Position numbers and translations under genes: made by a program. From positions 1 to 64,000 of the forward strand of contig JAXGQB010000007.1 of assembly GCA_040766655.1 (NCBI GenBank): DNA of 64,000 bases. Direction: 5' to 3'. Every line of letters starts with the position of its first letter. Position 1 is the first letter of the stretch. Shown in pieces: positions 32,265-41,378 of this stretch. This DNA comes from JALOOB01 sp040766655 (GTDB lineage: Bacteria; Chloroflexota; Anaerolineae; CG2-30-64-16). Below the pieces are notes generated by a model. It saw only the letters and a list, made by a program, of their open reading frames with translations. It was not told the origin of the DNA and made no database searches.

Positions 32265-33191
32265 ATGACAAAGAAGGGCGATTTCATCAGCCTGGCGGAC
32301 TTCAGCAGCAAGCAGCTGTGGGATTGGCTGAACCTGGCGCGCGACCTCAAGGTCGAGTGGCAGGGCGGGGGCAACCGGCCCGTCCTGCAGGGCAAGGTGC
32401 TCGGCATGATCTTCCAGAAGCCCTCCCTGCGCACGCGCGTCAGCTTCGAGATGGGCATGAAGCACCTGGGAGGCGATGCGCTCTATCTGTCGCCGCAGGA
32501 GATCGGCCTGGGCGGCCGGGAGAGCGTCGCGGACGTGGCGCGGGTCCTATCCCGCTACGTGGACGGCATCATGGCACGGGTTTTCGCGCACGACCACGTC
32601 GTGCAGCTGGCGCAGTACAGCCGGGTGCCGGTCATCAATGGGCTGTCCGACTTCACCCATCCCTGCCAGGGCCTGACCGACCTGTTCACGGTCTGGGAGA
32701 AACTGGGCCGGCTGTCCGGGGTGAAACTGACCTACGTCGGTGACGGGAACAACGTCGCGACGTCGCTGATGTTCGCGGGCGCCAAGCTGGGCGTCCACGT
32801 GACGGTCGGATCGCCGAAGGGCTACGAGCCGAAGCCCGAGGTTGTCGAGCGCGCGCGTGAAGCCGCGGCGGACACCGGCGGATCGATCACGGTCGTGAAT
32901 GACGTCATGGAAGCCGTGGCAGATGCGGATGTGATCTACACCGATGTGTGGGCCAGCATGGGGCAGGAGGCGGAGCAGGCGCGGCGAGCCGAGGCGTTGC
33001 AGGCCTACCAGGTGAACGCGGCCCTGGTGGCTGCCGCGAAGCCGAGCGTGATCGTCATGCACTGCCTGCCGGCGCATCGCGGGCATGAGATCACCGATGA
33101 GGTGGCAGATGGGGCGCACTCGGTGCTCTTCGACCAGGCGGAGAACCGGATGCACGCGCAGAAGGCCATCCTGGTCGATCTGTTGGGGTGA
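32265..33191 (+). CDS. argF: ornithine carbamoyltransferase
   Basis: A 308-residue transcarbamylase that makes citrulline from ornithine and carbamoyl phosphate in arginine synthesis. KPSLRTRVSFEMGMKHLGG holds the carbamoyl-phosphate loop (SxRTR), DFTHPCQGLTDLFTVWE the HPxQ motif, and VIVMHCLPAHRGHEI the HCLP ornithine-binding motif. VYTDVWASMGQE-type sequence also matches. The length fits the family. AGGAG lies six bases upstream of the ATG. No other arginine gene is in the window. Confidence 0.95.
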   Translation: MTKKGDFISLADFSSKQLWDWLNLARDLKVEWQGGGNRPVLQGKVLGMIFQKPSLRTRVSFEMGMKHLGGDALYLSPQEIGLGGRESVADVARVLSRYVDGIMARVFAHDHVVQLAQYSRVPVINGLSDFTHPCQGLTDLFTVWEKLGRLSGVKLTYVGDGNNVATSLMFAGAKLGVHVTVGSPKGYEPKPEVVERAREAAADTGGSITVVNDVMEAVADADVIYTDVWASMGQEAEQARRAEALQAYQVNAALVAAAKPSVIVMHCLPAHRGHEITDEVADGAHSVLFDQAENRMHAQKAILVDLLG

Positions 33192-33207
33192 GAGCCAGGA
33201 ATAGACA

Positions 33208-34035
33208 GTGCTGGAACAGCTTCGGGGATTCATAGAGCGAGCCGCAGCAGAGCTCATCGGCCTGGCGCCGCAGTTCACCTGGTCGAGCGTGCTGGACATC
33301 CTGTTGGTGGCGCTCGTCTTCTATGGGCTATTTCGCCTGTTTCAGGGGACGCAGGCGATTGCGTTGTTGCGCGGGATACTGGTCATTGCGCTGATCTTCG
33401 TATTGGCGGCAAGCCGTTTCACGGCCTTCGGCTGGTTGCTGCGCAACTCGTTGCCCATCGTCCTCGTGGCGATCCCCGTGATCTTCCAGCCGGAACTGCG
33501 CCGGGCCCTCGAGCGCCTGGGTCGTTCTGCGCCATTGATGATGACCCTCTCACAGCGCGAGTCCGGCGCCCAACAGGTCATTCACGAAGTGACACAGGCG
33601 GTGGAGGCGCTGGCGCGCGAGCGAACGGGTGCACTGATCGTCCTGGAGGGAGACACCGGCCTCGAGGAGCACATCGAGTCCGGCGAGCGCATCGATGCCG
33701 ACGTGTCCGCCCGCCTGTTGACCACCCTCTTCTTCCCGGGCACGCCGTTGCATGATGGCGCCGTCATCGTCCGGGGGGACCGGATCATTGCTGCCGGATG
33801 CGTGTTGCCCCTGACGCAGCGCGACCTGGCCGACAGCTCGCTGGGCACGCGGCACCGTGCGGCCGTCGGCATCACCGAGCAAAACGATGCGATGGCCATC
33901 GTGGTTTCCGAGGAGACGGGCATCGTCTCCGTGGCCCGCGCCGGACGCATCGCGCGTCGACTGGATGCCCAGCGGCTGCGGACCCTTCTGCAAGCGTTCT
34001 ACAAACCCAGGCGCTTGTTCAACGGCGGATCATAG
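33208..34035 (+). CDS. cdaA: diadenylate cyclase CdaA
   Basis: A 275-residue membrane protein that synthesises the second messenger c-di-AMP. Two to three N-terminal membrane helices (VLDILLVALVFYGLF, IALLRGILVIALIFVLAASR) precede the DAC domain with FFPGTPLHDGAVIVRGDRI (DGA motif) near residue 185 and SLGTRHRAAVGITEQNDA (RHR motif) near residue 215, both complete. The start is GTG. It is followed within four bases by cdaR, the usual regulator gene; a glmM is not adjacent. Confidence 0.96.
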   Translation: MLEQLRGFIERAAAELIGLAPQFTWSSVLDILLVALVFYGLFRLFQGTQAIALLRGILVIALIFVLAASRFTAFGWLLRNSLPIVLVAIPVIFQPELRRALERLGRSAPLMMTLSQRESGAQQVIHEVTQAVEALARERTGALIVLEGDTGLEEHIESGERIDADVSARLLTTLFFPGTPLHDGAVIVRGDRIIAAGCVLPLTQRDLADSSLGTRHRAAVGITEQNDAMAIVVSEETGIVSVARAGRIARRLDAQRLRTLLQAFYKPRRLFNGGS

Positions 34036-34038
34036 CCC

Positions 34039-35295
34039 ATGCAGACCTGGTCGTCACGAATCGGATCGGCCCTGCTGTCCTTGCTGCTGGCAGGGCTGGT
34101 ATGGGTCATCGCGGTGCGCGAGGACTATCCGCGCGCGGTCTTCCAGCAGCCAATTCCCGTGGGCCGTTCGGGATTGTCCGACCGACTGGTGGTGTTCGGC
34201 GATATCCTGAGCGAAGTGCGCATCGAGATCAGGGCTCCGAAGGCCCGATGGGGCATCCTGCAGGCGCGTGATTTCACTGCCTGGGTCGACCTATCGGGGC
34301 TGGAGGCGGGCGAGTACGATGTGCCCGTGCAGGTCCTGTCGCCCGATCCGCAGGTGCAGGTCGCCGCGGTGGATCCGCCGCAGATCCGCGTGCGGCTGGA
34401 GGAGCGCAAGGAAGAGGTGTTCCCGGTTCGCGTCAACATCCTGGATGCGCCGGCCTCCGGCTACAACTGGCAGACACCGGTCATCACGCCCACGCAGGTC
34501 CTCGTTTCCGGCTCCGCGCCGCTGGTCGACCAGGTAGACGTTGTCTCTGTCGATATGTATCTGCGCGGGGCACGGGGAACGGTGGAGCGCACCCTGCGCG
34601 TTGCCGCGCGCAACGCGTCGGGCGACACGATGGGCTTCGTGACCGTTGCGCCACGAGACGTCACGGTCACGGTACCTGTTACGCAACTGCCGGGATACCG
34701 CGAGCTCGCGGTGTTGGTGCAGCCGAGGGGCGAACCTGCCATGGGGTATTCGATGAGCACGGTCTCCGCGGATCCGAAGCTGGTCACCGTGCAGGGCGAC
34801 GCGCGGGTGATCTCTGAACTGAGCGGTTACATCACCGTGTCCGTCGACATCACGGGCGCCAGCCAGGACGTGGTAGAGCGCGTCCCGCTCAGGCTTCCGG
34901 AGCGCGTGTCAGCGTTGACCGATCAGACCATCAACGTGCAGGTGAGCATCGTGCCGATCTCCGGGGTGCAGACCATCGTCCGAACCCCGCAGATCCAGGG
35001 TCTGGGTGCAGGACTGTCGTATACCCTCACGCTGGACGTGGTCAACGTGTTTCTGTCCGGTCCTCTGCCCAAGCTGCTGGCCATCAGTGAGGAGCAGGTG
35101 CCCGTGATCCTGGATCTGGCGGGCCTGGGTCCGGGCGTGCATGCCCTGGAGCCGGCCATCCTGACGCCGAGCGACATCCAGGTGCAGGGGGTGTCACCCC
35201 AGACGCTCGAGGTCACGATCGGGGTGATTCCCACCCCCACTCCGGAGGGGGTGCTCACCCCTGGGGTTACACCTGCCGCAACGCGGCGGAATTGA
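34039..35295 (+). CDS. cdaR: YbbR-domain protein CdaR
   Basis: A 418-residue extracytoplasmic protein. It has one N-terminal membrane anchor (RIGSALLSLLLAGLVWVIAV) and about four YbbR beta-domains, with repeats such as EVRIEIRAPKARWGILQARDFTAWVDLSGLEAGEYDVPV and the later LAGLGPGVHALEPAILTPSDI. In other bacteria CdaR binds CdaA and tunes c-di-AMP synthesis. The Pro/Thr-rich C-terminus (IPTPTPEGVLTPGVTPAATR) looks like a cell-wall or periplasmic linker. It starts four bases after cdaA. Confidence 0.93.
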   Translation: MQTWSSRIGSALLSLLLAGLVWVIAVREDYPRAVFQQPIPVGRSGLSDRLVVFGDILSEVRIEIRAPKARWGILQARDFTAWVDLSGLEAGEYDVPVQVLSPDPQVQVAAVDPPQIRVRLEERKEEVFPVRVNILDAPASGYNWQTPVITPTQVLVSGSAPLVDQVDVVSVDMYLRGARGTVERTLRVAARNASGDTMGFVTVAPRDVTVTVPVTQLPGYRELAVLVQPRGEPAMGYSMSTVSADPKLVTVQGDARVISELSGYITVSVDITGASQDVVERVPLRLPERVSALTDQTINVQVSIVPISGVQTIVRTPQIQGLGAGLSYTLTLDVVNVFLSGPLPKLLAISEEQVPVILDLAGLGPGVHALEPAILTPSDIQVQGVSPQTLEVTIGVIPTPTPEGVLTPGVTPAATRRN

Positions 35296-35313
35296 CGTAG
35301 GGAGAAGCAGCCC

Positions 35314-36687
35314 ATGCGCATGCCTGTCGTCGCCCTGGTGGGGCGGCCGAATGTGGGGAAGTCCACCCTGTTCAACCGGTTGATCGGAGAACGCCGGTCG
35401 ATCGTCGAAGACGAGCCAGGCACCACGAGAGACCGGCTCTACGCGACCGCGGAGTGGAGCAACCGGCCGTTCCTGTTGGTCGATACGGGCGGCATGGACG
35501 TTGCCCAGAGCAACAAGCTGGCCCGGAAGGGCGATCAGCCGGAGACCCTGAGCCTCTCCTCCCGCGACTACGTGCGGGAGATCCGGAGCCAGGCGGAGGC
35601 TGCCATCGAGCAGGCGGACGTGGTCGTGCTGCTCACCGACGCGCGCGACGGCCTCACGGAGGCAGACAGGGATGTGGCGGACGTCCTGCGGAGATCCGGA
35701 CGGCCCGTCGTCCTGGCGGTCAACAAGGCCGACAACGAGAGCCGGCGGCAGGCGGCGCTGGAGTTCTACGAGCTCAATCTCGGGGAGCCCTACACCATCT
35801 CCGCGCTGCACGGGACCGGGACGGGCGACCTGCTGGATGCCATCGTGGCGCTCATCCCCCAGGCGCGAGAAGAGGAGCCCTCCGATGTCGTGAAGATCGG
35901 CATCGTGGGCCGGCCGAACGTCGGCAAATCGTCGCTCCTGAATGCCCTGCTGCAGACGGAGCGCGTCATCGTCAGCCCGATCGCGGGCACGACCCGTGAC
36001 GCGATCGACACACCGCTCAACTGGGAGGGGCAGTCCATCATCCTGATCGACACTGCGGGCATCCGCCGGCGCGGGAAGGTCGAGGGGGGGGTCGAAAAGT
36101 ACAGCGTGCTGCGGGCCCTGAACGCGATCCAGCGCTGCGACGTCGCGCTGCTCGTGATCGATGCGGTCGACGGCGTCACGGCCCAGGATGCGCACGTCGC
36201 GGGATTCATCCTGGAGGAATACAAGAGCGTCGCGGTGGTCGTGAACAAGTGGGATGCCATCGAAGACAAGGACACCGGGTCGACGATCCGCTTCACCTCC
36301 GACATCCGGCAGAAGCTCAAGTTCCTGGACTACGTGCCGATCCTGTTCGTCTCAGCGTTGACAAAGCAGCGCGTGAACAAGGTGCTGCCGCAGGCGATGG
36401 CCATTGCAGAGCAGCGCAACCTGAGGATCACCACCAGCGAGCTCAATCGGCTGCTGCGCGATGCGATGTCCGCGCATCCTGCGCCCAGCCGGCACGGAAA
36501 GCCGCTGAAGTTTCTGTACGCCACGCAGGCGGAGATCGCGCCGCCGACCTTCATCCTGTTCGTCAACGACAAGGAGCTGGTGCATTTCAGCTACGAGCGG
36601 TTCCTGGAGAACCGGATCCGGGAGGTGTATCCGTTCATGGGCACGCCCATCCGGCTCTTCTTCCGCAGCAGGGACGAGGACCGATAG
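35314..36687 (+). CDS. der: ribosome biogenesis GTPase Der (EngA)
   Basis: A 457-residue GTPase with two tandem G domains and a C-terminal KH-like domain, acting in assembly of the 50S subunit. The first domain has GRPNVGKSTLFNRL, DTGGMD and NKADN. The second has GRPNVGKSSLLNALL, DTAGIRRRGKVEGGVEKYSV and NKWDAIED. The KH-like region includes HPAPSRHGKPLKFLYATQ and ENRIREVYPFMGTPIRLFFR. The length is close to the usual 440-490 residues. GGGAG precedes the ATG. Confidence 0.97.
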   Translation: MRMPVVALVGRPNVGKSTLFNRLIGERRSIVEDEPGTTRDRLYATAEWSNRPFLLVDTGGMDVAQSNKLARKGDQPETLSLSSRDYVREIRSQAEAAIEQADVVVLLTDARDGLTEADRDVADVLRRSGRPVVLAVNKADNESRRQAALEFYELNLGEPYTISALHGTGTGDLLDAIVALIPQAREEEPSDVVKIGIVGRPNVGKSSLLNALLQTERVIVSPIAGTTRDAIDTPLNWEGQSIILIDTAGIRRRGKVEGGVEKYSVLRALNAIQRCDVALLVIDAVDGVTAQDAHVAGFILEEYKSVAVVVNKWDAIEDKDTGSTIRFTSDIRQKLKFLDYVPILFVSALTKQRVNKVLPQAMAIAEQRNLRITTSELNRLLRDAMSAHPAPSRHGKPLKFLYATQAEIAPPTFILFVNDKELVHFSYERFLENRIREVYPFMGTPIRLFFRSRDEDR

Positions 36688-36750
36688 GTTCGTGTAGCCA
36701 AAGCAAAGAAGATGCAGTGTGAGAAAATGTTGAATGAGGCACAATAGGCT

Positions 36751-37722
36751 ATGCGCAATCGCTTCAGCCGTTGGGCGAGAGAGAACTGGATCGAGAATCT
36801 GCTCTTCGTGGGGTTGATCGGCATCGTCGCGTGGTTCGGCTACATTGCTGCGCCGTTCGTCCGCGAACGGCTCCCGGAATCGCTGAGCCGCAGCTTCGAC
36901 GGGAGGGCGGCCTATCGCCACGTCGTGGCCCAGGTCGATATGGGGCCGCGCATCACCGGCTCCGTGGGCAGCGAGGTCGTGACGCAGTACATCATGGGGC
37001 GGCTGTCGAAGCACGGGTGGCGCATCGAGATCCAGAATTTTCGCTACCGCGGCACGGATGCGCGCAACATCATCGCCAAGGCGGGGGAGGGGGCAGGTCC
37101 GCTGATCATCGTGGGTGCGCACTACGACACCCGGCGCCGCGCGGACAACGATCCGTCCGTCGACGAGCGCCACCTTCCGGTGCCGGGCGCCAACGACGGG
37201 GCGAGCGGCGTGGCGGTGTTGCTGGAGCTGGCGCGCGCGCTGGACAAGGCACGGCTCGAGAACGAGGTCTGGCTCGTGTTCTTCGACGCAGAGGACAACG
37301 GCCAGCTGGATGGGTGGGAGTACATCGCGGGCTCGACCTACTTCGCCGATTCGCTGCCGGTGGATCCGGCGGCGGTCATCATCGTCGACATGATCGGCGA
37401 CGCGGACCAGCAGATCTACAAGGAGCGCAACTCGACGCCGTGGCTGGTGGAGGCCGTCTGGGAGACCGCGGCTGAGCTCGGGTTCGGTGACGCTTTTCTG
37501 CCCACCGCGAAATACAGCATGTTGGACGACCACACGCCGTTTCTGCGCAGGGGCATCCCGGCCATCGACATCATCGACTTCGACTACCCCTATTGGCACA
37601 CCACCGAAGACACGGCCGACAAGGTGTCGGCGGCGGCCCTGGGCCGCGTGGGACGCGTCGTCGAGACCGTGCTCGAAGAAGCCCGACTGAACAACATCCT
37701 TCGGAGCCAGGAGACACAGTGA
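36751..37722 (+). CDS. M28 family metallopeptidase, membrane-anchored
   Basis: A 323-residue zinc peptidase or glutaminyl-cyclase-like enzyme. One N-terminal membrane anchor (about residues 17-36) puts the catalytic domain outside. Metal ligands appear as GAHYDTRRR (His124), PGANDGASG (Asp149), FFDAEDNGQ, DMIGDADQQ, and a final His in YWHTTEDTADKVS. An insertion, ADNDPSVDERHLPVP, sits between the first two motifs. DAEDNG and HTTEDT resemble M28 aminopeptidases and glutaminyl cyclases; which activity applies is not decided. Its end overlaps the next gene by four bases. Confidence 0.9.
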   Translation: MRNRFSRWARENWIENLLFVGLIGIVAWFGYIAAPFVRERLPESLSRSFDGRAAYRHVVAQVDMGPRITGSVGSEVVTQYIMGRLSKHGWRIEIQNFRYRGTDARNIIAKAGEGAGPLIIVGAHYDTRRRADNDPSVDERHLPVPGANDGASGVAVLLELARALDKARLENEVWLVFFDAEDNGQLDGWEYIAGSTYFADSLPVDPAAVIIVDMIGDADQQIYKERNSTPWLVEAVWETAAELGFGDAFLPTAKYSMLDDHTPFLRRGIPAIDIIDFDYPYWHTTEDTADKVSAAALGRVGRVVETVLEEARLNNILRSQETQ

Positions 37723-38882
37723 GAAGCGCACGCAGGTTATCATCGACGCCGCCCTACGTGTTCGCGACGCTTGACGGCAAGATCGCAAGGTTGCGGGAGC
37801 AGGGCGTGGACATCATTCGCCTGGACATCGGCAGCCCGGATGGACCGCCTCCGGAGGCGGTCGTCCGGGCCCTCGCCCGTTCGGCCAGCGATCCCGGCAG
37901 GCACGGCTACGCAGGTTATGCGGGGACCCCGGCGCTGCGCGCGGCCATGGTGCACTATTACCGGCAGCGATTCGGGGTCGTGCTCGACACCGCGAGCCAG
38001 GTCCTGCCGCTCATCGGCTCCAAGGAGGGCATCGCGCACCTGGCCATGGCGTGGCTGGATCCGGGGGACGTCGCGTTGGTCCCCGATCCCGGCTATCCCA
38101 CCTACGCGGCGAGCGTCGCGCTGGCGGGCGGTCAGGCGTACACGATGCCGTTGCGGGCCGATCGCCAGTGGCTGCCGGATCTCGCTGCCATTCCGGAAGC
38201 GATCGCGCAGCGCGCGCGGCTCATGTGGCTCAACTATCCCAACAACCCCACGGGCGCGACCGCGCCGCTGTCGTACTTCGAGGAGGCCGTGGCATTTTGC
38301 CGGCGGCACGACATCCTGCTGTGCCATGACGCGCCTTATGCGGATGTTGGCTACGATGGCTACCGGGCGCCCAGCGTGCTGCAGGTTGCGGGGGCGGACG
38401 ACGTCGCGGTGGAATTCAACTCACTCTCCAAGTCGCACAACATGGCCGGGTGGCGCGTGGGCATGGCCGCCGGCAATGCGATTGCGATTGGCGCGCTGGC
38501 GCAGCTCAAGACCAACATCGACAGCGGCCACTTCCTGGCCATCCAGGATGCGTCGGTCGCCGCGTTTCAGACGCCGGTGAGTTGGATCGATCAGCGGAAC
38601 GCAGTGTACCAGGCCCGGCGCGATGCGCTCCTGCCGGTCCTCGTCGACGACCTGGGCCTGGAGACGGCGACGCCCAGCGCAGGGCTCTATCTGTGGCCGC
38701 GGGTTCCTCGGGGCACGACGTCGGCCGAGTTCGCGGACAGGATCCTGGCCGAAACCGGCGTCAGCCTGACCCCGGGATCGGCCTTCGGCGCGTGCGGCGA
38801 GGGCTATCTGCGCATCTCGCTGGGCCAGACGACCGAGCGCTTCATGATGGCCGTGGAACGCCTCCGCGGCATGCGTCTTTGA
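37719..38882 (+). CDS. class I/II pyridoxal-phosphate aminotransferase
   Basis: A 387-residue fold-type I aminotransferase. It is closest in pattern to LL-diaminopimelate or aspartate-type aminotransferases: RLDIGSPDGPPPEAVV near residue 29, GSKEGIAHLAMAWLDPGD, NYPNNPTGATAPL, CHDAPYADVGYDGY, and SLSKSHNMAGWRVG with the PLP lysine. The GTG start overlaps the M28 stop (GTGA) and has GGAG five bases upstream, so translation is coupled. Substrate is not determined. Confidence 0.9.
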   Translation: MRSARRLSSTPPYVFATLDGKIARLREQGVDIIRLDIGSPDGPPPEAVVRALARSASDPGRHGYAGYAGTPALRAAMVHYYRQRFGVVLDTASQVLPLIGSKEGIAHLAMAWLDPGDVALVPDPGYPTYAASVALAGGQAYTMPLRADRQWLPDLAAIPEAIAQRARLMWLNYPNNPTGATAPLSYFEEAVAFCRRHDILLCHDAPYADVGYDGYRAPSVLQVAGADDVAVEFNSLSKSHNMAGWRVGMAAGNAIAIGALAQLKTNIDSGHFLAIQDASVAAFQTPVSWIDQRNAVYQARRDALLPVLVDDLGLETATPSAGLYLWPRVPRGTTSAEFADRILAETGVSLTPGSAFGACGEGYLRISLGQTTERFMMAVERLRGMRL

Positions 38883-38902
38883 CAGAGAGGGATACCGGCA
38901 GG

Positions 38903-40222
38903 GTGCAGTTACAAGAAACCCAATCGCAACGGGAGACGACTCTGCTCGTCGGCGTCGAGTTCAAGAACCGGCCGGCAAGCTGGTCGATGGCAGACTCGCT
39001 GGCCGAGCTGGCCCTGCTGGCAGAGACGGCCGGGCTGGACGTGCTGGGGGTGCTCGAACAGCGGCTCGACCGGCCCAACCCCAAGACGCTGATCGGTTCA
39101 GGCAAGGTCGAAGAACTGGCGGCGCTGCGCGCGGACACGGGTGCGCAGGTCATCGTGTTTGACGAAGAGCTGTCCCCGGCCCAGCAGCGCGAGCTCGAGA
39201 AAGCCATTCGCAACGAGAACGTGAAGGTGTTGGACCGAACCGCGTTGATCCTGGACATCTTCGCCCAGCACGCGCATACGCGGGAGGGCGCGCTGCAGGT
39301 AGAGCTGGCTCAACTCGAGTACCGGCTTCCCAGGCTGACGCGGGCCTGGACGCATCTGGCCAGGCAGGCGGGCGGCGGGTCGGCGCGCGGCGGTTCGGGC
39401 GGCGTCGGGCTGCGCGGGCCCGGCGAGACCCAGCTGGAGGTCGACCGGCGTGAGATCGGAAGGCGGATCGGGCACCTGAAACGCGAGCTCGAGGAAGTGC
39501 GCAGGCACCGGGCCCAGTATCGCCGGCGCAGGACGGAAGAAGCGTTCCCCGTCATCGCCCTGGTGGGCTACACCAATGCGGGGAAGTCCACCCTGCTGAA
39601 TGCCCTCAGCGGCGCGGACGTCTATGCGGCGGACCAGCTCTTTGCCACGCTCGATCCGACGACGCGCCGCGTGAAGCTGCCGGGCGGCAGGGAAGTGCTG
39701 GTGACCGACACGGTGGGGTTCATCCAGAAGCTGCCGACCGCGCTCGTGGCCGCGTTCAGGGCGACGTTGGAGGAGATCGGCGATGCGGATGTCGTCGTGC
39801 ACGTCGTCGACATCACGCATGAGCAGGTCGAGCAGCAGGTCGCGACCGTGTTGGCCGTGCTCCGGGATCTCGGGGCGGGGGACCAGCCGCTGGTGACCGC
39901 GCTCAACAAGATCGACCAGCTGCCCGGCGCGGAGGAGATCGACTTCACGGACGCGGGGCTTTCGAACAGCGTCCCCATCTCGGCGTTGACGGGGATGGGG
40001 CTGCCGGTGCTGCTGGAGCGTCTCGACCAGATGCTGGACGCGGACATGCAGCTGATCGACGTGGTCCTGCCGTACGCCCACGGGGAGCTCCTCGCCCTGG
40101 TCCACCAGCGCGGCGTCATCCTGCGCGAGCAGCACGAGGAGACCGGCACGGCCCTGGTGGCGCGTGTGCCCCAGCACCTTGCCGCGCGTTTCGAACCGTA
40201 CGCCCGGACGCTGTCCTCTTGA
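38903..40222 (+). CDS. hflX: ribosome-associated GTPase HflX
   Basis: A 439-residue GTPase that splits stalled or stressed ribosomes. The N-terminal HflX domain includes IGSGKVEELAAL and VIVFDEELSPAQQRELE; a Gly-rich loop (GGGSARGGSGGVGLRGPGET) precedes the coiled coil. The G domain shows GYTNAGKSTLLNAL, DTVGFIQKLPTALVAAF and NKIDQLP. The GTG at 38903 is the first plausible start after the aminotransferase stop; a GAGAGG lies about 12 bases before it. Its end overlaps the HAD gene. Confidence 0.95.
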   Translation: MQLQETQSQRETTLLVGVEFKNRPASWSMADSLAELALLAETAGLDVLGVLEQRLDRPNPKTLIGSGKVEELAALRADTGAQVIVFDEELSPAQQRELEKAIRNENVKVLDRTALILDIFAQHAHTREGALQVELAQLEYRLPRLTRAWTHLARQAGGGSARGGSGGVGLRGPGETQLEVDRREIGRRIGHLKRELEEVRRHRAQYRRRRTEEAFPVIALVGYTNAGKSTLLNALSGADVYAADQLFATLDPTTRRVKLPGGREVLVTDTVGFIQKLPTALVAAFRATLEEIGDADVVVHVVDITHEQVEQQVATVLAVLRDLGAGDQPLVTALNKIDQLPGAEEIDFTDAGLSNSVPISALTGMGLPVLLERLDQMLDADMQLIDVVLPYAHGELLALVHQRGVILREQHEETGTALVARVPQHLAARFEPYARTLSS

Positions 40223-40926
40223 GCGCACAGCAATCTTTCGTCCCACCGCTGGCCAGCAGCGCCGGGGAAGGGCGCACCGCCGCGTTCTTCGACATGGATT
40301 ACACACTGCTGTGCGGGTCCTCAGGCAAGCTGTTCCTGAGTTGGCTGCGCGAGACCGGCAGGCTCCCGCTGCGGCAATGGGTGGCGGTGGTCGGGTGGGT
40401 CGGACTATACATAACGGGCATCATGGATTTTCCGGGACTGATCAGCCGGGTCATGGTGCATGCCGCCGGCTCGGACGATGCTGCGGCGTGGCAGATGAGC
40501 GAGACCTGGTTCGACGAGGTCCTGGCCCAGCGGATCTCCGCGAGTGCCCGGGCGCGCGTCGAGGCGCACCGGGCGCAGGGCCACCACGTGGCAATAGTTT
40601 CTGCATCGACGACGTACGCCGTCAAGCTGGTTGCGAGGGATCTTGGCCTCGGAGAGGCGTACATCGCGACGGAGCTCGAGGTCGTGGACGGGCGACTGAC
40701 CGGTGCGGTGCTGCAGCCGGCGTGCTACGGGGCCGGGAAAGTGGTCAAGACGAAGGCGTACGCAGCGGCGATGGGGGTCGATCTGGCGTCGAGTTTCTTC
40801 TACAGCGACGGCGTCTCCGATCTTCCGCTGTTGGAGGCGGTGGGCCACCCTGTGGCGGTCAACCCGGACCGGAAGCTGCGGAGCGTTGCGATGGCGCGCG
40901 GGTGGCCCATCGAGATGTTCTGTTAG
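40219..40926 (+). CDS. HAD-IB family phosphatase (SerB-like)
   Basis: A 235-residue haloacid-dehalogenase phosphatase. Motif I FFDMDYTLL (DxD) lies near residue 24, motif II IVSASTTYAVKL near 130, Lys in GKVVKTKAY near 175, and motif III FFYSDGVSDLPLLEAVG near 195. This subclass includes phosphoserine and small phospholipid-headgroup phosphatases; NPDRKLRSVAMARGWPI is typical of HAD-IB members. The start is probably TTG, overlapping the hflX stop (TTGA), so expression depends on coupling. Confidence 0.88.
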   Translation: MSAQQSFVPPLASSAGEGRTAAFFDMDYTLLCGSSGKLFLSWLRETGRLPLRQWVAVVGWVGLYITGIMDFPGLISRVMVHAAGSDDAAAWQMSETWFDEVLAQRISASARARVEAHRAQGHHVAIVSASTTYAVKLVARDLGLGEAYIATELEVVDGRLTGAVLQPACYGAGKVVKTKAYAAAMGVDLASSFFYSDGVSDLPLLEAVGHPVAVNPDRKLRSVAMARGWPIEMFC

Positions 40927-40941
40927 GGAATCGGGCGGCAG

Positions 40942-41035
40942 CCATTATGTCAATTTTGCGCATAGAGTCCATGTTCACACTATAGATGTTATGTAGACTT
41001 ATGCACTTCGGCGCTTGGATGGATTGACATAATGG
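40942..41035. repeat. MITE-like element with 13-bp inverted ends
   Basis: CCATTATGTCAAT at 40942 is matched by ATTGACATAATGG ending at 41035, a perfect 13-bp terminal inverted repeat around an AT-richer 68-bp core. It has no coding capacity and no clear target duplication. It lies in the 450-base gap between the HAD phosphatase and the first S41 protease, which also holds the repeats at 41260 and 41309. Confidence 0.55.
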
Positions 41036-41259
41036 TGAGCGATCGCCGCGGAGGGCGATGCGGCCCCGTCACCTGGTGCGGTTCGGCTACGAGCCGGCAG
41101 CCGCACCGCTCCGCGATTTCGACGGAGCCGAGGACAACTGGAACCACGATAGCAGCGGTGGAGCGCGAGCGCGTGTAAGATGGTGCGTCACCGGAAGTGG
41201 TGGCCAGTGGCGGCAGGGATTGAGGGCACTCCCCCACCGGGCTCGGGGTGACGGCGCCG

Positions 41260-41341
41260 GGGGGAGTGGCACGCGAAGGCGCGAAGACGCGAAGGGTCCT
41301 TCGACTGCGGCCGCACTACGTGCGGCCTCCGCTCAGGACGC
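41260..41341. repeat. dispersed repeats and triloop palindrome upstream of the S41 protease
   Basis: Copy 2 of the GGGGGAGTGGCACGCGAAGG repeat (41260-41295). It is followed by a CCTTCGACTGCG / CGCTCAGGAC dispersed repeat split by the palindrome GGCCGCAC, TAC, GTGCGGCC at 41309-41327. Confidence 0.8.
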
Positions 41342-41378
41342 CAGGGTGTACGGATCAATGAGAGGAGAACGGCCGATC

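Noticed and set aside
32265..33191. SLRTR in place of STRTR in argF as a defect
   Set aside because: The Leu variant occurs widely in functional ornithine carbamoyltransferases; HPCQ and HCLP motifs are intact.
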